Shown here in pieces: positions 13,068 to 22,903 of a stretch of DNA of 64,000 nucleotides. Position 1 is the first letter of the stretch. Every line of letters begins with the position of its first letter. The position numbers and the translations under genes are program-made. The notes below the pieces were generated by a model. That model did not search any database. It was not told the DNA's origin and was given only the letters and a program-made list of their open reading frames with translations. This stretch comes from Monosporascus cannonballus (lineage: Eukaryota; Ascomycota; Sordariomycetes; Xylariales): assembly GCA_004154925.1 (NCBI GenBank), contig QJNS01000214.1:62001-126000 (forward strand), read 5' to 3'.

Positions 13068-13440
13068 TTTTTTATATTAAAAAAAATAGGAAATTGCGAT
13101 TTATAGCTTATGACCAATAATTAAATAATATTCTTATTAAAGATCGAATATTATTACTTTTAATTACAAAAATAAAGAACCGATTTTATGAAATTAAATA
13201 ATTTATAATATTTATTTTTAAAGATAAATATAATTTTATTAGGATAATAAAAGGATATAAATAAAAAATAAATTTTAAAACAAAATACGGATTATTTAAG
13301 TACTTAATTATATTACTAAGATTTACGAACGTACTAGTAATTTTCTAACAGATTATAAATTATATATTATTAAAATACTTCGATATTTTGGTCGTATATT
13401 ACCTTAACGATATTCGTATTTTTTTAAAACCGGAAAAAGT
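13068..13440 (+). pseudogene. Reverse transcriptase relic of outer element
   Basis: A single frame of about 120 codons with only a few stops spans the core of Gypsy reverse transcriptase. It reads Lys-Lys-Asn-Arg-Lys-Leu-Arg-Phe-Ile, Leu-Asn-Asn-Ile-Leu-Ile-Lys-Asp-Arg, Phe-Lys-Asp-Lys-Tyr-Asn-Phe-Ile-Arg-Ile, Phe-Lys-Thr-Lys-Tyr-Gly-Leu-Phe, Phe-Thr-Asn-Val and finally Tyr-Leu-Asn-Asp-Ile. The last block is the Tyr-x-Asp-Asp catalytic box with its first Asp changed to Asn, a G-to-A change. Stops replace expected Gln or Trp. It is clearly diverged from the inner element's copy, so these are two different families. Confidence 0.86.
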
Positions 13441-14669
13441 ATAATCAAAATACGTTTATAAAATTTTTTAAGTTTTATAGGACATAAGGTTACTTATTAA
13501 CGCAAAAAAGAATTAATTTCATTAATGAAAAGAAAATATTTAAAATATATTATTATCTCAGAATATATCAACATAAATCTTAATAGAATCGTTATAATTA
13601 GAAAATGGCAAACGTTAAAGATAATTAAAAAGATATAAGTATTCTTTAAATTCGTTAATTATTATAAGAAGTTTATTCGAAATTTTAACAAAATAATTAT
13701 ACTTTTAACGAACCTTACGAAAAAAAAAGTTCAAAAAAATGCCATATACGAAAAAGTCATTTTAAAACATTAAAAATACAATTATTAATAAGCTAATATT
13801 AATTATGTACAATTTAAATCGCTCCGTTACGTTAAAAACCGATGTTTTAGATTACGTATTAAACGTAATAATTAAATAGCGAAATAATTAAGGTAAATTG
13901 CACCTTATTATATTTGTTTCGTACAGATTAAAAGAAATTAAAATTAATTACGGTATTTTAAATAAGGAATTTATAGTTATTATTATGATATTTCGAAAAT
14001 TCAGATATTTCTTAAAAAAGAACTTATATTAAATTAAAATTTAAACGGATTATTAAAACCTTACCCGATTTATTACGATTAAGAAATTTATAAAAGGATA
14101 ATTTCGTTACGTAAAACAATTGACGAACTTCGATTTCGTTATTATTTATAAAAGAATTTTAAAAAAATAATAAGGAAAATACCTGAAATAAATAATTGAA
14201 TTTCGAAAAGAAATTGGTTAAAATTAATTATATAATTTTCAATATTATTATAGAAAAATATTTACGTTTGCGACAAATTGCGATAATTTAAGTAATACCT
14301 TTCGATATATATTAGGAAATTTAGTAATATAACGATAATCTCATAAATAACTAAAAAACGAATAAAATAAAAATATCAAAAAATACTAAAAGGATTTAGT
14401 ACGAAAAATATACGGACATTCATTATACGGATATCCAAGGATTTACAAAACCCTAAAACGACTTTGATGCGTATATTTTTTTCTTAAAATAAAATTAACG
14501 GTATAAAAAATTATATAATAATACGATATTTACGTTAAAAAGAAACTATAACGATATAAACTATACGGAAAATTACAGTTATTATTAATAATAAAATAAT
14601 TATAATATTTAATCATATTTAATTTTATTATTAAATTTCTTATATCAAAAGTTTTAAGTACAGAAATAC

Positions 14670-15010
14670 ATTACGACAGCAATTTCGTAATCATCGATCG
14701 ATTTACGAAACTTTTTTATTTTTTACTATATTACGAAAATATAAACGTAGCATAATTAATATGCATTTTTTTAAAAAAATATTTGCAAAATATACGGATT
14801 ATTAATAGAAATTATTTTAAATAAAAGATGGATATTTATATTTATATTTTGGCAAAATTGTATAACATAAATTAAATTAAACCATAAATTATTTAACGTA
14901 TTTAAACCTCCAATAAATAAATAAATAAAACGAATAAATTAAACTTTAAAATTTTATTTACGATATTATATTAATTACGAATAAAATAATTAAGTTAAAA
15001 AATTACTAAT
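14670..15010 (+). pseudogene. Integrase relic of outer element
   Basis: Near 14,680 the frame reads Phe-Val-Ile-Ile-Asp-Arg-Phe-Thr-Lys, the block around the first catalytic Asp of Gypsy integrases. About 250 bp later come Asn-Lys-Thr-Asn, then Leu-Arg-Tyr-Tyr-Ile-Asn-Tyr-Glu, then Val-Lys-Lys-Leu, matching the Thr-Asn-Gln-Thr-Leu and Cys-Tyr-Ile-Asn-Tyr segments near the end of the core. Stops are frequent. Position downstream of reverse transcriptase fits Ty3/Gypsy. Confidence 0.8.
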
Positions 15011-15644
15011 TATATAATTAGCTTATAATAGCAGTTATTACGAAAACTTTAAAATAATATTAATAAACGTAAATTTTTACATTGTTTTAAATATTTACAG
15101 AAAAATATATAATGATAATTTAATTAATATTAAAATAATTTCATATTAAACTAATTACGATAATTGTAATAAAAAATAGAACCAAAATTTAAATTTATGC
15201 GAAAATAAATAAATAAATATTATAATTAAAAAAAGTTTAAAAATATTTTAATAAAACGATTTAATAAAAGATTGGATTGTAAATATGTCGGTTTATATAA
15301 AATTATTTAAAAAAAATCTCAAAAAATAATTATTAATTAAAACGTTTACCAAAAGTTAAATTCAATTTAATTTTTTACGTTTCCGTATTCCAACTAATAA
15401 TAAATATAATTAAAATATATACGGCATAAAATAATATAATAATAAAAAATGAATAAGCATGTAAAATAAAAAAAGAATTTCATAATGTAAAAATAAAACG
15501 GATTTACTTAGTACTTAATTAGGCGGAAAAAATACCCGGATTCCGAAAATACCTAAAAACCTGTTAAAAATATTATTAACGCTTAGTATTTATTATAATG
15601 CTTTTATTAATAACGATAGGCGCGTTTTAATTTATAATCGACTA

Positions 15645-15845
15645 ATTAATAGCCGAGATATCGAGCTAGTCGGCTACGGCTTGCGTTAACGTAATAGCTG
15701 TAATGGCAACCTCCAACTGTTCTTATTCCTTCTTTTGGCGTTCAAATTTTTCCATAATTTCCGCACCCTGGATACCTTGATAAAGCATTTCGATATTACG
15801 GTTACGAAAAAACTTTTTCTGTTTTCGCAAACGGCTTAAATAACT
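15645..15845 (-). pseudogene. Antisense coding relic of unknown origin inside outer element
   Basis: On the minus strand about 65 codons read as a charged, probably helical segment: a basic run (Lys-Gln-Lys-Lys-Phe-Phe-Arg), Glu-Met-Leu-Tyr-Gln-Gly-Ile-Gln-Gly-Ala-Glu, Lys-Phe-Glu-Arg-Gln-Lys-Lys-Glu and Leu-Glu-Val-Ala-Ile-Thr-Ala, with stops where Gln would be expected. The stretch is less AT-rich than its surroundings. I do not recognise the family. It could be the tail of another transposon inserted antisense, or an unusual antisense segment of the outer element. Confidence 0.4.
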
Positions 15846-16252
15846 AAATTATTTATTTAAACGTTATTAAGTTTTTAGAAAATTTTTTAATAATACGTTT
15901 TTCTAGTTTTAAGCGGTTTTTTTTTGCAATAAATTTGTTATATTTAAATTCGGAAGGACCAAAAAAATATAAAGACCTTCGTGCTTAATATAGCGTATAT
16001 ATTTTCCCGAGCTATAATAAGCTTTATAAATCTTATTTTTAAACTTACAACTCAAATAGGAAAAATTTGATAATATAATAAAACTAAAACGACCAATATG
16101 TTCGGAAAAAATTAAATCGTTAATATATTTACGAAAACGACGTTTTTCGATACGACCCGACATAATAAGTATAAAAAAAAGGTTCCTTACCAAAAACCGA
16201 TAAACGAATAATTTAATTTTTAAAAATAAAAATCCTAAAAAAGGGGAAATCG

Positions 16253-16683
16253 TATTATAACCTAACGGTTTTGGCCCTTTACGGACGGTCGGGCCCCTAG
16301 GAAAAGCCAGCCCCGACTTACGCCAAAAAATCACATAACCGGCTAAATAAATTCAAATATTATTATTGGCTTAAGAATGTTAAGCCAGGTAAACTATAAA
16401 AAGCTTAAAAAGGCTCAAGGGGACTTAACTAACTAAATATCCTTAAATTAGTTAAAAAATACTTTAAGCCGGATCAAAATATATATATTTATTATTTTCA
16501 TAACTTAAATAATTTCCGCTTATAACACTTATTAATACCAATCGTTTGCAATATAACTTCTGCACCTTGGTATTACAAAACGTAACTAAGTTATCTTATT
16601 GCTACAAAGTTCCACGATACTCCTGTCAACATAAACTCGTACAACTAAGGTTTAATAATTAATTAAACCCCTTAGCCGTCATA
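16253..16683 (+). repeat. 3' LTR of outer element
   Basis: 431 bp. It opens TATTATAACC (TGTTATAACC in the 5' copy) and ends GTCATA before the GCAAA duplication at 16684-16688. The expected CA terminus has apparently become TA. The copy is continuous and so defines the full LTR that is split on the left. Confidence 0.88.
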
Positions 16684-19600
16684 GCAAATTATTTATGTTT
16701 AATATAAGCAATAGTAAAATTTATAAGTTTAAAACAGGTCTATAGAATTATCTTTAGGTTAATTATTATAAGAAGTTTAAAATATAAAAAAAGATAAGAA
16801 ACAAAAGCGTGACGAGTAATATTTCGTTATAACTTATGATAGTTATGGTAATAAAGATTAGAGCTTTAAACCTATAAGGGCCTTTATTAAAATATGTCAG
16901 AAATATTTCCCATATAAATTTGTATGGAGGATACTTTAAGGTTATTGAGCTAATAGGCAAGGAAGGATTTAGAAGGCGTAGGACATGTATGCCGCTAACT
17001 GCAATAATCCTTGAATATGTATGGGAGCAGAACATCTTGATTAGAAGCTTGGGGAAGGAAAATTGGTCTGGCGTCCTTCGATGCTATAGAAACTGCATTC
17101 AAAAGCAGACAGGTCAGCATTTTATAGACCATCGCCGACCCACTTGGAGATGCTAGAACCTTCGGCGCCAAGTGTCGTCGATGCCCAACAGCTAGCTAGC
17201 ACTTTGCGGCCTAGCAAGCTGACACCAGCTCCAAATCGATAGCTACGGACGTGGCTATGTAATTGCTCTGCAGTTCCGCTACATATATTCTCCTCGGGTT
17301 GTTTAGTCTCAGGTGGCGCTGCGGAGGAGTTATTTATCGAGTCCTGTCATTTGTCTGCGTTCCTGTTCGCTCCTTCCCCAGAATGTATTATGGCTGCCTG
17401 TCGTGGTCCGCCGAATCTGGTTCATACTGAGCTTCCTAAACTAACAGGTCGATGTGCTACAATGCCCATTTGGGGATCAGGCTGGGTTTGCGAGGCGTTG
17501 GCGTTCGATCTGGGGCCAGAGCTGTTCCTGAAAATCCGAGATTTCATTTCCAAGCCGCCTCCAGAGACATCTAAGCTTCTCCCTGGAGGCGCATACATTG
17601 AAGCGTCCGGAAGGGGTGACCAAGATGTCCCCATTTCCACAATAGTCCCCCGGTGAATCCTGAGCTATTGGAGGACAGCGGGAATATTAGGACCGGACAC
17701 TATTCTTAAGGTTGAGCAACACAATTATAAATGGCCTACCGGTACGCCATAGACTCCGGGAATACCAGTGCATAGGGACGAAACGGTGGGTAGTTAGTTC
17801 TGGCATTTAGGGAGTAGTAATAGTCCAACAGCGGCTTGTGAGCTGACGAAATGATCGACCGCAAATTCGCGATGAACTTGGGCAGATCCTCGAACAACCC
17901 TACCAATCTTACCCGACGGACCCTTCCTCGCGGATTCAGCGTCTCGCTCATCATATCTACTTCCTTAAAGAAGACTACTTGTAATCTTGCCTGTTAGACG
18001 ATAGTGATGAATATCTGCGTAACTATCAAGCGCCCACAAGTGGCGGACCTAGCTGAACTCACAACATGCGGAAATGTCTCAATCTGGTGTCGCCACTCAG
18101 TCGATGGGAGGCTTGGTAAAGGGTGTGGAAAATCTCATCCCATCATAGCCCTGCCGTCTCCCAGATAACGGTTCTACGACGCACTTTCAACGCTTAGGGA
18201 TGAAGCTGAGATATCTCATTGCCAGGGAAATTGGTGAGGTGCAGAGTGAAAGGCAGAAGAAGCGGCTTAAAAGGTAGTTCGCAGGATAGGTAGTGAATAG
18301 ATGACCATTTCGGCTGTGGTATCCTAATCACTTTGGGGGAAACCCTCTATATATACACGAGAGGCCTTCGTTGGTGGGTCGCAGGGGCCCAAAAGGGGTA
18401 TCCACATTCTCTTCCGACAATCACGATCCGGTATATGCGGTATAAATATCTGCCATAATAAGCATCGGTCTATCTCGATAGTGTTCCACGTGGTAATCTC
18501 CTCGGGCGTAATGATGAATGCCTAGATGGTACTCCTGATGAGGTGGCTGGAACTGATCCAGCATACCTGTGGTGTAGGATGTTACAAGGGCTGTGCCCTG
18601 GGCGCATGAGGCCAAAATGGCTGTTTCCAAGCCACCTCATTCACTTACTCGTGGCCTGATGTAGTTTGATGTATGACAAGCCCGTCCATATCAAATCTTG
18701 TCTCCCGCGTCCATCAGTGACGAGGTTGGGCGATGCTGGGCCGCTGCTATTTGCCATTAGTCTGTTTTGCTACTTTTAGGGACGACCTATGAATAACATG
18801 GATTATTTTGCACGTTTCTAATTATAGAATGGATGAAGCACATTTGGGTATTGCTGAACAAGTCCTCAAGTGATGAGGTCGACTCAGTGGCTCACTTATT
18901 CAAATTTCCTGTCATGACATACTACGGCGTCTGTAGACAAATTGAGGTTTTGTCACAGGCCCACAGAGAATGTATGAATTATTCTTTCTGCTGCAACAAG
19001 CAGTAGACGTTATCTGATTTTGTATAGGGCATCATGAATTAGAACCCTTCAGGGTCTACGCTCCAGGGAATGTTGTATCTGGCTCGAGAGGATTAGATAA
19101 GTATAGTATGCGGTATTTTGAGATGTCAAAGCATGAGAATCGGAGACAGTTTGCATGCTACTGGATCGAGGCGTCATAACCGGGCCCTAATGATAAACAA
19201 GAGCTCGGGAGACAGTGCCAGCATCGGCGATGTCCGTGCTAACGAAAGCTTACGGTGATCGCTTACAGCAAATACCTTTTCGGGCGATTCCGAATCACCG
19301 ATGGCGCAGGAGAAAACTAGCTTGTCGTCTAATCCAGCTCATTCCGCAACTAGGTAACTTTTGTGATATTCCCAACGTCGCCAAGCCCCTCTGGGGGCAA
19401 TTGCTGCATTAAAATGATGAAAAACAGACATGGGTCATCGAACATTCCAAGTGGGGCAAAGTCCGAGGTCAAGGGTCCCTGCTAGTTGATCGACAGTAGC
19501 TTGGGCCGAGTGGTCGAGGAGATTGGTACTAAACCGAGGCGGTAGGCCACCAGATTAATCAGACATCCCAAGACTTCTTCTGCTTCATGGTGGTCCCGCA

Positions 19601-20820
19601 GGTTTTGGCTTCCTTCTACACGGATCGCCTGCATATCGTCAAATCCCTCCGTCACCCTCGCAGCCAATCAGGGGGAACCGTTCGCATTCTGGTCTTATGC
19701 ACTTCCGAGCACCTGACCGACTATACTTCGTTTGAGATTTATCCAGGTACCCAGTGGGGTTTGCCTTTCCATGTTTGTACTTATGCCGCATCGCTTAGTA
19801 TTGCCCCTGGCTTCACGTTACCGTACTGCCTGATTTGTAAAGGCTACTCACGTAGCAGCCAGCATGGGGCTTCTTGGCTGCTGACCGCCATAACCGGAAA
19901 GCCGTCGCACAAGCCCTATCAGCCCGCCCACTTTTTCAAGGCTGGAGCTGCAGTGGTCCTTCAGGCTTTGGCATGCCTTACGATTTGCTTATAAAGCCCC
20001 TAGAATATCCATTGCTAGAAGCGTAGAGCCCGCGTTGCTGAGGGCACTAGAGGTTGATCATCCCCTCTCCGGTTTCTGACTAACAAAAGATCCTTGTTGA
20101 ACCTAAAGTAGTCCATCCATGACATAGTTCCCACCGAATAGCTCCGCTATGCCATCCTACTGTCAAAACCACATGACACCAGTCAATGAGAATCTAGCAA
20201 AGCTGCCATGAAGTCCCGTAAAGGCCTCGTCGCACAAACCAGACCTCGTCCGACAGTGCTCTTTATTGAATCGTTCTCGCATACAAATTACTGTCGGGGT
20301 GGGTAGCGAGCAAAGTCGTACACAAACCGTGACATCCAATAATGGTACGGGGGCTTGGAATCGCGATATGGGTGATTAAACATTCCACTTATGCCAAGCC
20401 GAACCGCACACCGGGGTCCCCTCCCCTGGTAAATTGTAGTGCATGATTATCAGAATATCTCAGATGCGAGTCTACTGTCATTGGTCCGTTCGGTTCTTCT
20501 AGTTTGTGGAATCTGGAATGCCCCTCCCCCATTTTCCTGACGGCCCTACAGAGAGATGGAACACTATATCGAACCTCCAAGGGGCCACGCTGCCAGCTGG
20601 CATTACTGCCTTAAGTTTCAAGGCGACTCCAGGGGTTGATCTACGTTCCTTCGTCCGTTGTCTGTTGTTCCTATATTTGTTCGACTCGTTTGTCAACATC
20701 GTCTCTCTCACCGACAAGTTTTCATATAACTTGCACTGCGGATCTGAGGCATCTGAGAATTACAACTCATCATAATCCTCTCTGGTATCCTCTGGGTCCA
20801 ACAGTAAATCGGCTATCAAC
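16684..20820. other. Island 1 left arm, no supported gene
   Basis: Composition rises from AT-rich to normal over the first 300 bp. Small open frames exist at 16920-17156, 17351-17656 (plus), 18421-18630 and 19482-19667 (minus), but none shows a family motif I recognise and none is joined by convincing introns. The 17351-17656 frame (101 codons) has a fairly protein-like composition and may be a decayed exon. The last kilobase before 20821 would hold the promoter of the Zn2Cys6 gene. Confidence 0.6.
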
Positions 20821-22903
20821 ATGCGGAGACCACGGTCGTCTACGGCTCTACACCAGCATGATGCGTGCGCCAAAGCGGCCGCTAAGGCCAATCAAGCATG
20901 CCACTCATGCAAAAGACAGGTTTGTGGACGCCGAGATCACTATGAAGCTTGGGTTTACTGAACATGACGGATAGAAACGCAAGTGCGATAAAGCATTGCC
21001 GTCCTGCGGCCTTTGCTCGAGAATGTCACGGACATGCGACTACTCGGACATCCCGCCCGCCCCGACGGCCGAGGACATCATGGGCCTCCAGCTGAAGCTC
21101 CTCGAGCTGGAGAGTCGCCTGAGTATATCGAGTGGATCTGAAGGTAGTCTTGGTCGCCTGGATCCTTATAACGAGACGGCGTCGCATCAAGGTCACACAC
21201 CGCGATTACAAGCAAGAGAGCCTTTCTGGGAAAGCAGCCTAAGTATCTTCCCTTCGACCGCTTTCCTCGACACGAGATTATTTAGACGGGTCGGCCTATC
21301 TATCCCTCGGCCATTATGTGATGTTCCTCAGGTAAGTTTGTCTATAAGACTCCTTAAACGCCGAGCCGGCTTGGAAATAGGCGGGCATCAAGTCTTCTCT
21401 AATCCGCAGACCACGGATCCACAGATCAGTACTGCGTGCGCCGGTGTCCGCACGTGGGCTCGGTCATTGAATTGTAACCTACTGGACAGCAAGTATTACA
21501 AAGGCAGGGACTAATTTATTATGACCAGGAAATCTTCCAATGTATTGGGGACAGAGATTCGGTTCAGCAAGCGCTCTCCGATTATTTCGTCGATATACAT
21601 CCGTGGTTTCCAATAATAGACAAGACGACAATGAACTCCGACAACAGGGCGTGGGACGGCGGTGCTGATTTACCCCTATTATATTTATCGATGAAACTTA
21701 TCACGTCGCAACCTCGAGACGGCTTCGACGCCTCGGAGAATTACCTCTATACGGCATCAAAACGATTTTTATCTCTCCTAGAGAACACCGGAACAGCGTC
21801 ATTGATGTACTTGCAGGCGTTGATTCTGGTGGCGCTATACGAGTACGGCCAGGGAATCTACCCCGCTACCTGGATGACCGTGGGCCAATGTATTAGATAC
21901 GCTGACTTCATCGGGCTGCCGTCTTATCAGGACAGCAATCATATTCTGGGACAATGTGTGCGTGTGATTAGCCGTTTTACCAGCGGAACACTTTGGCTGA
22001 CGATACTTACAGGGGACGTGGATAGAAGTGGAAGAGCGACGCAGAACCTGGTGGGCTGTCTACATTCTGGATAAGTTAGTAGCCATCGGTTCCAGGAAAC
22101 GAACATTCTCTGCCGAGCCTGCGCCAAACGAGATGCTACCCGTTGCAGACAGCGCGTTCGAGGCGGGCGATATGGGCGCAGCGGCCCAGGGCACGGCGTT
22201 TGCCCCGTTCACGGAACCGCAGTCGCCCTTCAGCCGCCTGTGTCAGGGCGCGATGCTCGTCTCCCGGGCGCTAGACCATGCGCGTCGCGCGGAGCTGCGC
22301 AAGCTCCACGGCGAGCCCGGCGACACCGTCGAGGTCGGGAACCTCACCGATTCGGCCAGTAGGCTGTTCGTATCCATCCAGAGAGAACTGGTCGCGCAGC
22401 CCGCCGCATACTTCAGCCTCGTGCCGGCGCTGTGCATGGCCCTCAGCGCGGCCACGACGACGCTCGCCATGTACACCGCCGGGGATGCGCAGGTAGGCGG
22501 CTTCGCGGCAGCGGGTATTCCGGGGCTCGACGGCTGCGGCGATGGCCTGTCACTGCGCGTGACGGCGCTCGGGGCCCTCCGGAAGACGGCGGCGCGGGCG
22601 CGGGACCTCGCGCGCGACCTCTCGGCAATGACGGCGTGCGACGAGGAGGCCGTCAAGACGTCACCCTTCGTCCTCGGCGCCGTCTACTCGGCGGCCGCTG
22701 AGACGTTCTTCCTCGCGGCACCGGCGCCGGCGTCATCGTGGAAGGATGACAGCAACTGCGGTGACGACCTCCTCGCGACGACAACGGCGGAGGCGGCGCG
22801 CAAGTGCCTCGCAAGGCTGAGCCCCCGCTGGAGGCTCGCCGGCGAGTACCTCTGGGCCCTTGACCACCTCGAGATGAATGTCGTGATCGCGCAGTCCTTC
22901 TAG
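20821..22903 (+). CDS. Zn2Cys6 fungal-specific transcription factor
   Basis: Proposed exons are 20821-20919, 20975-21331, 21508-21957 and 22013-22903, giving 598 residues. Splicing the first intron (20920-20974, GT...TAG) inside the zinc cluster restores six cysteines at residues 27, 30, 37, 44, 47 and 54 with the exact Cys-x2-Cys-x6-Cys-x6-Cys-x2-Cys-x6-Cys spacing, followed by a Leu/Glu linker at about 70-85. The middle (about 170-400) fits the fungal_trans regulatory domain: Asp-Ile-His-Pro-Trp-Phe-Pro-Ile-Ile-Asp-Lys, Leu-Tyr-Glu-Tyr-Gly, and Glu-Val-Glu-Glu-Arg-Arg-Arg-Thr-Trp-Trp-Ala just after the third intron (21958-22012, branch site GCTGAC). Such proteins bind DNA in the nucleus, often controlling accessory metabolism. 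The second intron (21332-21507) has a GTAAGT donor, but its acceptor was chosen for frame and is the weakest point. The start is the first in-frame ATG before the cluster. Confidence 0.85.

Larger units (their letters stand above)
2486..16683 (+). mobile_element. Outer Ty3/Gypsy-type LTR retrotransposon, RIP-degraded, interrupted
   Basis: The outer element has a 5' LTR split into 2486-2750 and 10013-10177 (430 bp together) and a 3' LTR at 16253-16683 (431 bp), flanked by GCAAA duplications. The split is caused by the inner element at 2751-10007. Without that insert and its duplicated TTTAA the element is about 6.9 kb. Gag zinc-knuckle, reverse transcriptase and integrase relics occur in that order on the plus strand (about 11.2, 13.1-13.4 and 14.7-15.0 kb). 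Protease-RT-integrase order with integrase last is the Ty3/Gypsy arrangement. All frames are broken by TAA/TAG stops and indels, so it cannot move on its own. Confidence 0.88.

Noticed and set aside
15909..16334. 141-codon minus-strand open frame
   Set aside because: It runs across the start of the outer 3' LTR and has composition-driven Phe/Ile/Lys content; not a plausible gene.
21410..21514. Alternative exon after a CCGCAG acceptor at 21404-21409 in the Zn2Cys6 gene
   Set aside because: It leads into a TAA after about 35 codons and out of frame with the conserved His-Pro-Trp-Phe-Pro block; the acceptor at 21507 keeps frame. Not fully excluded.
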